Below, piece by piece: positions 1-9,914 of a DNA stretch of 64,000 bases (the stretch's first letter is position 1; every line of letters starts with the position of its first letter). The stretch is from contig JACRQG010000007.1 in NCBI GenBank assembly GCA_016222805.1, positions 124,001 through 188,000 on the forward strand, in the 5' to 3' direction. Both the position numbers and the translations under genes were made by a program. Below the pieces are notes generated by a model that saw only the letters and a list, made by a program, of their open reading frames with translations, did no database searches and was not told the DNA's origin. This DNA comes from Verrucomicrobiota bacterium. Lineage in GTDB: Bacteria > Verrucomicrobiota > Verrucomicrobiia > Opitutales > Opitutaceae.

Positions 1-952
1 GTTGCACCGTGTCAGTGGCGGCGCCGCCGAAGGTCGTCGCCATCGGGACTGGCCGCGGCAGGAACACATCCAGCGTCCACGGCCGCACCTCGGGGGCGGC
101 TCCGCCAAGGCTGGGTTGCGCGGTGGACAGCGTGAGGGAGACGCCCTTCCAGTCCTCGCCGGTGTTCTGGCGGACGAGACCCTGATAGCCGAGGGCGACC
201 GTCTTGTCGTTGGAATTGACGCGGGCGTCGTAACCCGGGGTCCAGGAGGCGCCGGGCACGGCGTAGCTCAGCGAGAGCTCGAGCTTGCCGGTGGAGGTGA
301 CGTCGAGGCGCACGGCGACGCGTTTGAAGGTGCGGCCGCCGGAGCCGCGCAGTTCGTTGAGCGTGCGCTGGGCGGCGTCAATCCTGGCGGCGACTTCCTC
401 GATCTGGGCGTCGAGGGCCTGGCGGTCGGAGGCGAGCTTCCCCCGCTGTTCCTCGAGGAAGGCCAGCAGCTTGGTGGATTCGTCGAGGGAGAGGCGGGGG
501 GCGCTGTCCTTGGTGGGCGGGGTCGTGGCGGCGTTTTCGAGGCGGCCCAGCGTGGTTTCCTGGGCCTTGAGCACGGAGGCGCGGTCGTCGAGTTGCCGGC
601 GCTGGCGGGCCAGGTTGCGGAGCTCATCTTCCAGACCCTTCACCCGTTCGTTGGGGGAGAAGTCGACGTGGGCGGCGCGGGCAGTGACATCCAGGATGGT
701 GACGCCGGCGGCGCCGCGTCCGGACACCTGGAGCGAGGCGTCGACCAGGGTGGCTGGCAGGCGGTCGAAGATGACTTCGGTCGGTCCGGAGCCGGCGAGG
801 TCGAGGGAAGCGGTGCGGGTCACGACGGCGCGATCAGTGTAGACCGTAACTGCGGTAATCGCGGACGCGGCAGACAGCGCCTGGGCGGCGAGGGACACGC
901 CCGGCGCGAAGAGAGTGACGACCAGGCCGGCGGCGAGGAGGCGAGGGTTCAT
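1..952 (-). CDS. MuiA-like DUF4139 protein, 3' part beyond window
   Basis: This frame is open on the minus strand from the ATG at 952 to the left edge (about 317 codons). The ORF track misses it because no stop lies inside the window. The start MNPRLLAAGLVVTLFAPG is a signal peptide. It is followed by an N-terminal domain with AITAVTVYTDRAVVTRTA, typical of the DUF4140 region of mucoidy-inhibitor MuiA family proteins. A coiled-coil stretch comes next (about residues 105-200, LEDELRNLARQRRQLDDR). The start of the DUF4139 beta domain follows (LSYAVPGASWTPGYDARV). The family is widespread and poorly understood; a periplasmic or envelope role is inferred. It lies 151 nt downstream of the PSCyt1 gene on the same strand, so it may be co-transcribed. 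The large plus-strand ORF over it is a shadow. Confidence 0.85.
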   Translation of the reverse strand, partial: MNPRLLAAGLVVTLFAPGVSLAAQALSAASAITAVTVYTDRAVVTRTASLDLAGSGPTEVIFDRLPATLVDASLQVSGRGAAGVTILDVTARAAHVDFSPNERVKGLEDELRNLARQRRQLDDRASVLKAQETTLGRLENAATTPPTKDSAPRLSLDESTKLLAFLEEQRGKLASDRQALDAQIEEVAARIDAAQRTLNELRGSGGRTFKRVAVRLDVTSTGKLELSLSYAVPGASWTPGYDARVNSNDKTVALGYQGLVRQNTGEDWKGVSLTLSTAQPSLGGAAPEVRPWTLDVFLPRPVPMATTFGGAATDTVQ

Positions 953-1103
953 GGAAGAGCAGAATGAGACTGCACGAACCTTCAGACGTGCCAACCGGCA
1001 AAAACTTGGCCTGGCGCCCGCTGGCCCGATGCCGGCGATCGCCGCTTCAATGCGGCCTCGCGAGGCCGACCATCGGCACGAGAGGACCTCCGGCGATTTC
1101 CCC

Positions 1104-3737
1104 TTAGTTGTAGAACACGGCCTCGTTGGTCTGAAACAGGGCGTGGGCGAGCTTGGTCCAGGCGTCGAGGGGATGCCGGGTTTCGTAGGCGCCTCCGACC
1201 TGGGTGGCAAAGCGCCCCTGTTGCTTGGGAGGCGGAGCCTTCTTCTTGGCGGCGCGCGGTCCGGCCTTCTCCGGAGGCAGGTCGGCGGTGAGGACGACGT
1301 CGGTGCCGCTGGGATTGGATTTCACGTACTTCAGGCCGAGCTCCACCTCCCGTTTCGTAGGCCACCGCTGGAAGATCGCGAGATAGAGCAGCGTCACCCG
1401 CTCCTCGTCCGATTTCAGCTCGGCGAAGGCCGGGCGGTCGACGAGCTTGCGGGCCGTCTCGATGACCATCGGGCTGTTCATGAGAAACAGCGCCTGCTGC
1501 GGCACGGTGGTTTCGTAGCGGCGTCCGGAGGCGACGTCGGGGTTGGGAAAATCGAACTGGGTCAGGAGTTCCGGCGGGCTCGTGCGATCGATGATGGTAT
1601 AGATGGCGCGGCGCTTCGCAAAGCCCTCGCTGCTGATCGCGACCGGCTTGCCGCCGTAGGTCCGGTCGAGCTCTCCGGTGATCGCGAGCAGCGAGTCATG
1701 CATCTCCTCGAATTCCATGCGCCGGAGATTGTACCGCCAGAGGAACTTGTTGTTGGGATCGATCTCGGCGTAGCGCGGGTTGTTTTGGCTGCTCTGCTGG
1801 TAGGTGGCGCTCAGGACCATCAGGCGGTGGAGGGATTTGATGGACCAGTTGTTCTCCACGAAAGTCGCCGCCAGCCAGTCGAGGAGTTCGGGATGCGTCG
1901 GGGGGGACGACATGTTGCCGAGATCGTCGGGCGTCTCGACAAATCCGGCGCCCCAATGCTGCTGCCAGAGGCGGTTGACAAGGACGCGCGCGGTGAGGGG
2001 GTTCTTGGGATCCGCGATCGCGAGCGCGAGCTGCCAGCGCCCGGAACCCTCCCGCCATTCGGGGCGCTTCTTGGGATCGGGGGAGAGAATCTCGAGGAAG
2101 CGCCGCGGCACGATCTCCCCGCGGTTGCCGGCTTCGCCGCGGAGCAGCACCGGAAAGTCGCGGGAGCGGGGCACGTCGTGGACGGTATTGGCGCGAGCCG
2201 GGGCGCCGGGATGCTGGGTCTCGAGGTTGGTGATGTCGCGCTGCAACTCGCGCTCCATGCGCTGCAGTTGTTGGCGCAGCTTGGGGTCGATCCGCGGGGA
2301 GGATCCGGCCTCCTTGGTCTTGGCCTTGCCCCCGGTCGCCCGGACGGCGCGCCGGAGTTCCTCCTGTTTCTCCTTCAGTTCGGCGGCGCGTTTGTCGAGG
2401 GCGGCGGATTTCTCCAGATAGTCGAGAAAGGTGGCGGTCGACGGCACCGTCGTCTGCACGGTGGGAAGCACCGTGGGCTGCACGCTGTTGGCGAACACGC
2501 CGTACAGCGAATAGTAGTCCTTGGTCGGAACCGGATCGAACTTGTGGTCGTGGCAGCGGGCACAGGCGACCGTGAGGCCGAGAAACGCCTTGGTTGTGAC
2601 GTCAATCTGGTCGCCGATGATGTCGTCGCGCCGCCCGTTGAACTGGTTGCCCAGGGTCAGGAAGCCCAGCGCCGGCAGCATGGTGCGCTTTTCGGGCGTT
2701 GGGAGCTTCTTTTCGGCGGCCTTCTTGTCGATGGCGGATTGGAGGCGATCGCCGGCGAGTTGGGCGATGATGAACTGGTTGTAGGGCAGGTCGGCGTTAA
2801 ACGCGTCGATCACCCAGTCGCGATAGGTCCAGGCGTGCGGATAGCGGTTGTCATCCTGTCGCGGGGCATCGCCCTTGGTGTCCGAGTAGCGCGCGACATC
2901 GAGCCAGTAGCGGGCCCAGTGTTCGCCGTACTGCGGAGAACTGAGCAGGCGGTCCACGACCTTGGCGTAGGCGTCGGGCGACTCGTCCTTCACGAAGGCG
3001 AGGACGTCACTCGGGTGGGGAGGAAGCCCGATGAGGTCGAAATAGACGCGGCGGATGAGAGTGGCCTTGTCGGCGGGCGCATTGGGCGAGAGACCGTTGG
3101 CCTCGAGCTTCGCGAGCACGAAGTGGTCCACGGGATTGCGCGCCCAGGCGCTGTTCCTGGTTTCGGGCACCGCCGGCTTCTTCACGGGCTGGAAGGCCCA
3201 GTGGTTGCGGCCGACGCCGCCGTAGGACTTGGCCACGCCGGGAGCGGTGGCGGTGCGGGGATCGGGGGCACCGCGTCGCACCCATTCGACCAGGTCGGCA
3301 ATCTGCTGGTCGGAGAGTTTCTCCCCCTTGGGAGGCATCTGGAGATCCTCGTCCTTGTAGCGGATGGCCTGGATCAGCAGCGATTCGTCGGGCTTGCCGG
3401 GCACCAAGGCGGCGCCGGTGTTGCCGCCGGCGAGCAGGCCTTCGCGTGTGTCGAGGAGCAGGCCGCCGCGGACCTTGTCCGCCTGCCGGCTGTGGCACTG
3501 GTAGCACTTGTCGGCAAGGACCGGACGGATCCTGGACTCGAAGAACTGCAGATCGGCGGACGAGAGCTTGGCGGTCGCGGCCGGCGCGGCGGCAAAGGAC
3601 GAGATGGCGGTCAACAGGGCCAGCGCGGATGCGAAAACGCCGCGGCGCCGGCGGGGACCATGTGGCGATCGCGTCGCGGAATCCGGTCGGGAGCGTGTGG
3701 CCGGTGAAAGCGAGAAGCGGGGAAGGACGGCGGGCAT
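1104..3737 (-). CDS. PSCyt1 / DUF1549 / DUF1553 (PSD1) cytochrome c-domain protein
   Basis: This 877-residue protein is typical of Planctomycetes and Verrucomicrobia. A hydrophobic export signal (FASALALLTAISSFAAAPA, about residues 34-55) is followed by a PSCyt1 domain with a CYQCH heme motif near residue 78. The DUF1549 domain carries a second CARCH motif near residue 390. The C-terminal DUF1553 contains the usual NRLWQQHWGAGFVETPDDLG segment. Family members are probably secreted c-type cytochromes linked to breakdown of complex carbon, but no reaction has been proven. It begins 6 nt after the DUF1501 gene, so the two are translated from one message. The start at 3737 places about 30 basic residues before the signal; a later start is possible. 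Confidence 0.93.
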   Translation of the reverse strand: MPAVLPRFSLSPATRSRPDSATRSPHGPRRRRGVFASALALLTAISSFAAAPAATAKLSSADLQFFESRIRPVLADKCYQCHSRQADKVRGGLLLDTREGLLAGGNTGAALVPGKPDESLLIQAIRYKDEDLQMPPKGEKLSDQQIADLVEWVRRGAPDPRTATAPGVAKSYGGVGRNHWAFQPVKKPAVPETRNSAWARNPVDHFVLAKLEANGLSPNAPADKATLIRRVYFDLIGLPPHPSDVLAFVKDESPDAYAKVVDRLLSSPQYGEHWARYWLDVARYSDTKGDAPRQDDNRYPHAWTYRDWVIDAFNADLPYNQFIIAQLAGDRLQSAIDKKAAEKKLPTPEKRTMLPALGFLTLGNQFNGRRDDIIGDQIDVTTKAFLGLTVACARCHDHKFDPVPTKDYYSLYGVFANSVQPTVLPTVQTTVPSTATFLDYLEKSAALDKRAAELKEKQEELRRAVRATGGKAKTKEAGSSPRIDPKLRQQLQRMERELQRDITNLETQHPGAPARANTVHDVPRSRDFPVLLRGEAGNRGEIVPRRFLEILSPDPKKRPEWREGSGRWQLALAIADPKNPLTARVLVNRLWQQHWGAGFVETPDDLGNMSSPPTHPELLDWLAATFVENNWSIKSLHRLMVLSATYQQSSQNNPRYAEIDPNNKFLWRYNLRRMEFEEMHDSLLAITGELDRTYGGKPVAISSEGFAKRRAIYTIIDRTSPPELLTQFDFPNPDVASGRRYETTVPQQALFLMNSPMVIETARKLVDRPAFAELKSDEERVTLLYLAIFQRWPTKREVELGLKYVKSNPSGTDVVLTADLPPEKAGPRAAKKKAPPPKQQGRFATQVGGAYETRHPLDAWTKLAHALFQTNEAVFYN

Positions 3738-3743
3738 CTCGAT

Positions 3744-5201
3744 TCAGGCGAGGACGGACTTGACGACGTTGCCGGCGACGTCGGTGAGGCGGAAATCACG
3801 GCCGTTGAAGCGGTAGGTGAGCTTCTCGTGATTGAGGCCAAGGCAGTGGAGGATGGTGGCGTGCAGGTCGTGCGGATGCACCTTGTCGTGAATTGCCGCG
3901 GAGCCGAGTTCATCGGTGGTGCCGTGGACGGTTCCGCCCTTGATGCCGCCACCGGCGAGCACGACCGAGAAGGCCTTGGCGTTGTGGTCGCGCCCCGGGT
4001 CGTCGAAGCCGTTGCGATCGCGGGTGGATTTGCGCCCGAACTCACCGCCCCAGATAACGAGGGTGGAGTCGAAGAGCCCCCGTTGCTTCAGATCATGGAT
4101 TAGGGCGGCGAGGGGTTGGTCGATTTCGCCGGCCTTCTGGGAAAGACGAGTCTGCAACTGCTGGTGGTGATCCCAGCCGGTGTGCCAGACCTGCACCATG
4201 CGCACGCCGCGCTCGACCAGGCGGCGGGCGATGAGCAGTTGTTTGCCCTGTTCGCTGCTGCCGTAGGCGGCGCGGGTGTCGGCGGATTCCTTGTTGAGGT
4301 CGAAGGCGTCGAGCGACTCCGCCTGCATGCGGAAGGCGATCTCGTAACTCTCCAGGCGTGTCTCGAGGGCGGCGTCACGCTGCAGGTTCTTCGCGTGGAG
4401 TTCGTTCAGCTGGTGGATGAAGTCGAGTTGGCGGCGTTGCTCCTTGGGCGAGACGTAGGTGTTGCGGATATTCTGGATCATCTGCGGCACGGAAGGTGCC
4501 TGCGTGTTGATCGAGGTGCCCTGAAACACCCCCGGCAGGAAGGCCGCCTGGTAGTTGGCCGCGCCGCCCGGAGGAAGGCCGCCGCCACGCAGCGCGATGA
4601 AGCCGGGCAGGTTCTGGTTCTCGGTACCCAGGCCGTAAACCAGCCACGAACCGAGGCTGGGTTTGGCGATGCGCAGGGAGCCGGTGTTCATGAACACCGT
4701 GGCAACCTCGTGGGCCGGGATGTCCGTCCACATGGAGCGGATGACGGCGAGATCGTCGGCATGGGCGGCGGTCTTGGCAAAGACACTGCTGACCTCCAGG
4801 CCGCATTGGCCGTACTTCTTGAACTCGAAGGGAGAGCCCAGCGCGATCTCTCCGTTGGCGATCGACTTCCCGTTCATCCGCGTGAGGGTCGGCTTGGGAT
4901 CCCAGGTATCCAGATGAGAGGGGGCGCCCTGGGCGAAGATATGGATGACCGCCTTGGCCTTGCCCGGAAAGTGCGGGGGGCGAGGGCTGAGCGGGCTGCC
5001 CGCCGCCGCCGTTTTCGCCGGGGCCGCCGCCAAGGCCGCGGGTTCCAGGAGATGGGCCAGGGAGAGGGCGCCCATGCCCATGCCGACCCGGTTGAGGAAC
5101 TGGCGGCGGGTGAGGAAGTAGTCTTCGAGATTGGTGGAATGCCCGCAGCACGGGTGCAGGTCGCGGGCGTGATCGTCCGAAGGCGGATGCGCAGTGGGCA
5201 T
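3744..5201 (-). CDS. DUF1501 family protein with Tat-type signal
   Basis: This is a 485-residue DUF1501 protein, a sulfatase/phosphatase-like alpha-beta fold of unproven activity. The N-terminus contains a twin-arginine motif (TRRQFLNRVGMGMGALSLAHLL, from about residue 31), so export in the folded state is likely. Family landmarks include HIFAQGAPSHLDTWDPKP, VQVWHTGWDHH and VIWGGEFGRKSTRDRNG, followed by GRDHNAKAFSVVLAGGGIKGG. It is the first gene of a pair with the PSCyt1 gene. The commoner order elsewhere is the cytochrome gene first. The 239 nt upstream, shared with divergent dctA, must hold both promoters; I see no clear operator there. Confidence 0.93.
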   Translation of the reverse strand: MPTAHPPSDDHARDLHPCCGHSTNLEDYFLTRRQFLNRVGMGMGALSLAHLLEPAALAAAPAKTAAAGSPLSPRPPHFPGKAKAVIHIFAQGAPSHLDTWDPKPTLTRMNGKSIANGEIALGSPFEFKKYGQCGLEVSSVFAKTAAHADDLAVIRSMWTDIPAHEVATVFMNTGSLRIAKPSLGSWLVYGLGTENQNLPGFIALRGGGLPPGGAANYQAAFLPGVFQGTSINTQAPSVPQMIQNIRNTYVSPKEQRRQLDFIHQLNELHAKNLQRDAALETRLESYEIAFRMQAESLDAFDLNKESADTRAAYGSSEQGKQLLIARRLVERGVRMVQVWHTGWDHHQQLQTRLSQKAGEIDQPLAALIHDLKQRGLFDSTLVIWGGEFGRKSTRDRNGFDDPGRDHNAKAFSVVLAGGGIKGGTVHGTTDELGSAAIHDKVHPHDLHATILHCLGLNHEKLTYRFNGRDFRLTDVAGNVVKSVLA

Positions 5202-5440
5202 GGGCAGCGTGGGAATTCCGGCGAGGTGGGTGGACCGGGTGGTTCGCCCGAGAGACGGCGCGCGAGGCGGCCGGTTTCAGGCGAAGTGACCGACCCTGTT
5301 GGGGGTGCCGGGGAGGAAATGCAACCGCGGTCGCGTGGCAACGGGGAACGCTGCGTAGCCGGGCCGCACCACCACGCTCTTCGCGGGCTCAGCATGGCTG
5401 CGGTTGACGGGCGTGGATCGCCTGCCCAGCGTCGACCGCG
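5202..5440. other. divergent intergenic region, DUF1501 gene / dctA
   Basis: This 239-nt region lies between two divergent starts. A TTGACG hexamer occurs near 5406 but has no convincing partner -10 element. I see no hairpin, riboswitch or credible small ORF. The long ORFs crossing it are read-through shadows of the flanking genes. Confidence 0.5.
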
Positions 5441-6748
5441 ATGCATCCTACCCCCGAGTCGGCGGCAGCAGCCGACGCGCCCCCCAAACGCAACACCCTT
5501 TATCTCCAAGTCCTCGCCGGAATCGTCCTCGGAGGGCTGCTCGGCTATTTCAAGCCGACGTGGGGAGTGGAGCTTCGTCCGCTGGGCGATGCGTTCGTGA
5601 ACCTCGTCAAGATGCTCATCGGACCGATCGTATTTGCGACGGTCGTGGTCGGAATCGCCGGGATGGGGGACCTGAGGAAGATCGGACGGGTCGGGGCGAA
5701 GGCCCTGATCTACTTCGAGATCGTGACGACGTTTGCGCTCATCATCGGCCTGGTGGTGGCCAACGCCTTCACGCCTGGGGCGGGATTCCACGCCGACCCG
5801 TCAAAACTCGAGACCGGCGGCCTCGCCCGGTACACGGGAGCCGCCAAGCAGATGAGCACCGTGGACTTCCTGATGCACCTCATCCCGAAGACCTTTGTGA
5901 GTGCCTTTTCCGAGGGGGAGATCCTGCAGGTGCTGCTCCTCGCCATCCTCTTCGGGCTGGCGCTCGGGCGGTGTGGCGAGCACGGGCGGCCGGTGCTCAA
6001 TCTCGTCCACGAGATTGCCCGGGTCTTCTTTGGCATCGTGAGCATCGTCACGCGCTTTGCGCCCCTCGCGGCGGGTGGGGCGATGGCATTCACGATCGGG
6101 GAGTACGGCGTGGGCAAGCTGGCCCAACTGGGTTATCTGATGCTCTGCGTCTACCTCACGTGCTTCCTCTTCATTGTGGTGGTGCTTGGGCTGATCGCGC
6201 GGCTCTTCGGCTTCAGCCTGTGGAAGGTGATCAAGTACACGCGGGAGGAACTGCTGTTGGTGTTGGGTACGTCGTCGTCCGAGTCGGCGCTCCCCGGCCT
6301 GATGGAGAAGATGGAGAAGGCGGGCTGTGCCCGGCCGGTGGTCGGCATCGTCGTGCCCTCGGGGTATTCCTTCAATCTCGACGGCACCTGCATCTACCTG
6401 ACGATGGCGGCGCTTTTTGTCGCGCAGGCGACGGACGTGCACCTGACCATGGCCGAGCAACTGGGGCTGCTGGGCGTCCTGCTGTTGACCTCGAAAGGGG
6501 CGGCGGGCGTCACGGGCAGCGGCTTCATCGTCCTCGCCGCCACCCTGGCCGCGACAGGCAAGATCGATGTGCGCGGCATGGTGCTCATCCTGGGGGTGGA
6601 CCGCTTCATGTCGGAGGCGCGGGCGATCACGAACTTCATCGGCAACACGGTGGCCACCCTCGTGGTCGCGAAGTGGGACGATGCGTTCGATCCGTCCAAG
6701 GCGGCGGAAATCCTGGCGCATCCTCCGAAGCCACCGGTCACGGGCTGA
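5441..6748 (+). CDS. dctA: DctA-type dicarboxylate:cation symporter
   Basis: This 435-residue protein belongs to the DAACS (SDF) family. The N-terminal [20 protein letters not shown] and the serine-rich/reentrant block [20 protein letters not shown] are diagnostic. So are the C-terminal [20 protein letters not shown] and [19 protein letters not shown] segments, which follow E. coli DctA almost residue by residue. It should import C4-dicarboxylates (succinate, fumarate, malate) with protons or sodium across the inner membrane. An aspartate/glutamate substrate is possible, but the helical motifs favour DctA. It is monocistronic and converges on the M48 gene 42 nt downstream. Codon 1 is the first ATG in frame after the stop-free upstream region. 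Confidence 0.93.
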   Translation: MHPTPESAAAADAPPKRNTLYLQVLAGIVLGGLLGYFKPTWGVELRPLGDAFVNLVKMLIGPIVFATVVVGIAGMGDLRKIGRVGAKALIYFEIVTTFALIIGLVVANAFTPGAGFHADPSKLETGGLARYTGAAKQMSTVDFLMHLIPKTFVSAFSEGEILQVLLLAILFGLALGRCGEHGRPVLNLVHEIARVFFGIVSIVTRFAPLAAGGAMAFTIGEYGVGKLAQLGYLMLCVYLTCFLFIVVVLGLIARLFGFSLWKVIKYTREELLLVLGTSSSESALPGLMEKMEKAGCARPVVGIVVPSGYSFNLDGTCIYLTMAALFVAQATDVHLTMAEQLGLLGVLLLTSKGAAGVTGSGFIVLAATLAATGKIDVRGMVLILGVDRFMSEARAITNFIGNTVATLVVAKWDDAFDPSKAAEILAHPPKPPVTG

Positions 6749-6790
6749 AGGACGGGGTCGGGGCGGTCCGCGACGGTACACGGCGCCGGT

Positions 6791-8755
6791 TCAGCCGGCG
6801 GCAAGCGGAGGCATCGGACAGTCGAGGGCGGCGGCGATGGCGCGCAGCAGTTCCGCTTCGCTCACGAGAATCCGGCCATCCGCTCCCACCGTGTGTGCGG
6901 CCGCGGTTAGGGTGCGCTGCTTGATCGGTCCGCTCGCCCGCGCGAGTTTCTCCAGGGCGGTGTCGAGATGGGCGAGGCTGGCGGCGGCGGGTTCCAGGAA
7001 CTGAAGCCGCGGTCCGGCGAGGGGAAGTTGCGCGGCACCCGCCGCGAATGCGCGATTCACATCGCCCGGATCGGAGGTCGCAGCGCGAGCCACGACGGAA
7101 AGGACCACGGAGAGTTCGGGCGCCACTGCCGGGAAGGCATGGAAATCCGCCCGGACGGCTCCCGGAGCCTCGCCCAGCGAAAGGGTTCGGACCAGGAGCT
7201 TCTGCAGCGCGAATTCGAACGGAGACACCTCGGCGTCGGCGTGAACGAGTTCGTCGAGGATTTCGAGAAACAGGGTCAGCGAGGCGCGGGGAATACCGCG
7301 GAGCACCGGCAGCGCCAGGTTGAGAAGGGGCAGGTGCTGGCCGGGTTGGAGCTGCCGCAGGGACGGGTCCAAGGCGGCCAGCTGCCGGGCGACATCACTA
7401 CCGGCGCGGCTGGAGACGATCTCCACTTGGCGGGCCCGCAGGACGTCGTGCGGAGAAAGCAGCAGTCCGTAGACCAGGACGGGGGCGAGATCCGGATGGT
7501 AGGCGGCATCGCGCAGCGGGCCTGGCACCGAGTCGAGCAGCACTTGGGCGTTGGCGAGTTGCTCCCGGGTCAACGACCCCACCTGCGCCACCGCCTGGGT
7601 GGCCGCTGCGGGCGCCAGGATGGTCGGAGCGGCCGAACGGCGGGGAGCGAGGCCGGCGGACGCAAACGACTCCCGCTCGACGTCCACCACCGTCTCGGGC
7701 TCGTACATTTCGCCGTCGAAGCTGGGCTCGATGGCCCGGACGCGTTCGTCCAAGGGCGGATGAGTGGCCCAGAGACCGCCGAAGAAGGAACGGAACCCCT
7801 GCGCAAAAAAGAAATGGCCGATGGTGGCGGCCTGGTCGGATTGGATGGCGGATCCCAGGGCATAGCCGCCGATCTTCTTGAGGGCGCCGGTCAGGCCCGA
7901 GGGGTTGCGCGTGAACTGCACCGCGGAGGCATCGGCGAGAAACTCGCGCTGCCGCGACACCGCCGCCTGCAGGAGCCGGCCGAAGAAGTAGCCCACATAA
8001 CCGATGATCATCAGGGACAGGCCGACCAGGAACAGCCCCGCCACGACCCCGCCGCCTTTCCGGTCGCTGCTTGAGCGCACCCGCACGCGGGAAAGACCAC
8101 GCAGGACGGTCCGGCCGATGAGGCCGATCAGGAGGATGCCGAAGATAATCGCCGACAGCCGGACATTGAGCCGCATGTCGCCGTTGAGGATGTGGCTGAA
8201 TTCATGGCCGATCACGCCCTGCAGTTCGTCGCGGTTCAGCTTCTCGAGGGTGCCGCGGGTCACCGCCACGACCGCATCGTGGGTCGTCAGGCCGGCGGCG
8301 AAGGCGTTGATGCCGGCTTCCTCCTCCAGCACGAAGGTGGCGGGCACCGGGAGCCCCGAGGCGATGGCCATTTCCTCGACCACGTTGAGCAGGCGGCGCT
8401 CGGCCAGATTCGTGGTGCGCGGATCGACGCGCCGCGCCCCGACGCTTTCGGCGACCGCGGACCCGCCGGTGCGGAAGCGGTTCCATTGATAGAGCGAGCC
8501 GAGCCCGACCACCGTCAAAGTGCCGAGAGCCACGGGCACCAGGATTTCCGGACGCCAGTAACGGGCGAGGTCCGCCTCCGGGGAGCCAAACGAGGCACGG
8601 TGGTTCGAGGGGGAGGATTCCTCGCTGAGGTTGACGGCGAAGGCGACCGCCACGGCATACGTGGCGAGGATCGTGCCAAGAACCGCCAGGGCGAAGAGCG
8701 CCACCAATCGGGACGTCCGCTGGCGGGCGCGAGCCTGCGCTTCAAAAAAATCCAT
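6791..8755 (-). CDS. M48 family membrane metalloprotease (HtpX-like)
   Basis: This 654-residue zinc metalloprotease has two N-terminal membrane helices (about residues 18-42 and 70-90). The catalytic HEFSH motif is at about 184-188. A glutamate-containing helix follows (AVSRQREFLADASAVQFTRNP), giving the third zinc ligand of M48 peptidases. Another helix pair lies around 200-250. The last 280 residues (from about 370) are an alpha-rich extension absent from HtpX, of unknown function. It probably degrades damaged membrane or periplasmic proteins. The gene lies downstream of lemA and a small conserved gene on the same strand. LemA/M48 neighbours are common in bacteria and suggest a functional link. 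Confidence 0.92.
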   Translation of the reverse strand: MDFFEAQARARQRTSRLVALFALAVLGTILATYAVAVAFAVNLSEESSPSNHRASFGSPEADLARYWRPEILVPVALGTLTVVGLGSLYQWNRFRTGGSAVAESVGARRVDPRTTNLAERRLLNVVEEMAIASGLPVPATFVLEEEAGINAFAAGLTTHDAVVAVTRGTLEKLNRDELQGVIGHEFSHILNGDMRLNVRLSAIIFGILLIGLIGRTVLRGLSRVRVRSSSDRKGGGVVAGLFLVGLSLMIIGYVGYFFGRLLQAAVSRQREFLADASAVQFTRNPSGLTGALKKIGGYALGSAIQSDQAATIGHFFFAQGFRSFFGGLWATHPPLDERVRAIEPSFDGEMYEPETVVDVERESFASAGLAPRRSAAPTILAPAAATQAVAQVGSLTREQLANAQVLLDSVPGPLRDAAYHPDLAPVLVYGLLLSPHDVLRARQVEIVSSRAGSDVARQLAALDPSLRQLQPGQHLPLLNLALPVLRGIPRASLTLFLEILDELVHADAEVSPFEFALQKLLVRTLSLGEAPGAVRADFHAFPAVAPELSVVLSVVARAATSDPGDVNRAFAAGAAQLPLAGPRLQFLEPAAASLAHLDTALEKLARASGPIKQRTLTAAAHTVGADGRILVSEAELLRAIAAALDCPMPPLAAG

Positions 8756-8782
8756 GCGAAGGGCGGGGTCTCCCCGCGGCGG

Positions 8783-9175
8783 TCAGGACATCTGACGGAC
8801 GAAGAGGGGAATGCCGCCTTCGTGCCGTCCGTCGATCGCCAAATCGATGGAATACTCGCCGAAGGCGTCGAACTTCAGGCCGGCGATATTGGCGACGACC
8901 TGGATGGCGTTGGTGTGGGCGTCGGGAGGCATCCCGACGCGGATCGGAATCTCCATCTGCGGAAGGACCGGATGGCCGTCGTCGTCCGTGATGGAAAGGC
9001 GCAGCGTCTTGGCGCCCTCCTCGACCCGCTCGAAGCGCAGCTTGACTGCGATGCAGCAGTGGGCGTGCACCGCCGGGACTTGGCGGGCATAGATGCTGTC
9101 GAACGCACCCACGACTGTCAGCTTGCCGGCATAGTCGGCGGCGAAGTCGCAGAGGGAGAGAATTTCCACCTGCAT
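8783..9175 (-). CDS. small conserved protein between lemA and M48 gene
   Basis: This is a 130-residue soluble protein without signal or membrane segment. It starts MQVEILSLCDFAADYAGKLTVVGAFD and contains alternating beta segments (CCIAVKLRFERVEEG, TLRLSITDDDGHPVL, FGEYSIDLAIDG), so a beta-sandwich is likely. It resembles the short DUF6941-type proteins that begin with a similar 'state of the cell / cost' strand, but I cannot confirm the family without a search. It sits 9 nt after lemA and 27 nt before the M48 gene, so the three form one operon. Confidence 0.8.
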   Translation of the reverse strand: MQVEILSLCDFAADYAGKLTVVGAFDSIYARQVPAVHAHCCIAVKLRFERVEEGAKTLRLSITDDDGHPVLPQMEIPIRVGMPPDAHTNAIQVVANIAGLKFDAFGEYSIDLAIDGRHEGGIPLFVRQMS

Positions 9176-9184
9176 GGCGCCGGG

Positions 9185-9787
9185 TCAGGAGAAGCTCACC
9201 TTGGGGGCGTTGCGCTCGGACGGGTCCTCGATCTTGAACAGCTCGGCGGGTTGGAAGCCGAAGGCGCCGGCGATGACGACCGTCGGGAAAGTCTCCCGCG
9301 TCGTGTTGTAGACCATCACGCTGTCGTTGTAGGCCTGCCGGGCAAAGGCGATCTTGTTCTCGGTCGAGGTGAGCTCCTCGGTGAGCTGCAGCATGTTCTG
9401 GTTGGCCTTCAGATCCGGGTATTGCTCGGCCACCACCATCAGGCGGGAGAGGGCGCCGCCCAGTCCGGCTTCGGCGGCGACGAGATTCTTGATCGCACCG
9501 GCATCCGACGGATTGGCCGCGGCCGACTGGGCCGCGGCGGCCGCGATGTTGCGGGCCTTGATCACCGCCTCGAGCGTCTCCCGCTCGTGTTTCAGATAGC
9601 CCTTCGCGATCTCCACCAGGTTTGGGATCAGGTCGTACCGGCGTTTCAACTGCACGTCGATCTGCGAGAAGGCGTTCTTGAACCGATTGCGGAGGTCGAC
9701 GAGGCGGTTGTAGATCGAGGCGAGCCAGAAGCCCAACACGAGGGCGACGACGAGCAGGAGGCCGAGCACGACAATCAGGGAGATCAT
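9185..9787 (-). CDS. lemA: LemA family protein
   Basis: This 200-residue protein has an N-terminal membrane anchor (MISLIVVLGLLLVVALVLGF). The family signature is YNRLVDLRNRFKNAFSQIDV followed by LKRRYDLIPNLVEIAKGY, then a long helical domain. LemA proteins are membrane-anchored with a cytoplasmic or extracytoplasmic helical bundle and often partner M48 proteases; their activity is unknown. The ORF track begins at 9958, but the extra 57 residues are unlike a signal and the family starts right before the anchor, so I chose the ATG at 9787. It is divergent from the TPR gene. Confidence 0.92.
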   Translation of the reverse strand: MISLIVVLGLLLVVALVLGFWLASIYNRLVDLRNRFKNAFSQIDVQLKRRYDLIPNLVEIAKGYLKHERETLEAVIKARNIAAAAAQSAAANPSDAGAIKNLVAAEAGLGGALSRLMVVAEQYPDLKANQNMLQLTEELTSTENKIAFARQAYNDSVMVYNTTRETFPTVVIAGAFGFQPAELFKIEDPSERNAPKVSFS

Positions 9788-9914
9788 GGCGATGGAGGCG
9801 GTGAGTGCGGAAGACGAAACGGCTTCACCTTGCCCCCTGCAGGCGACCCCGGCGAGACGGAACTGATTACAACGCGGTTGATTGTTTCCGCGGCTGCCGC
9901 AACGTGGATCGCCG

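Noticed and set aside
915-3707. 930-residue plus-strand ORF over the PSCyt1 gene, and the 321-residue ORF at the left edge
   Set aside because: The minus strand encodes a clear heme-motif protein and a MuiA-like protein there; the plus frames are shadows.
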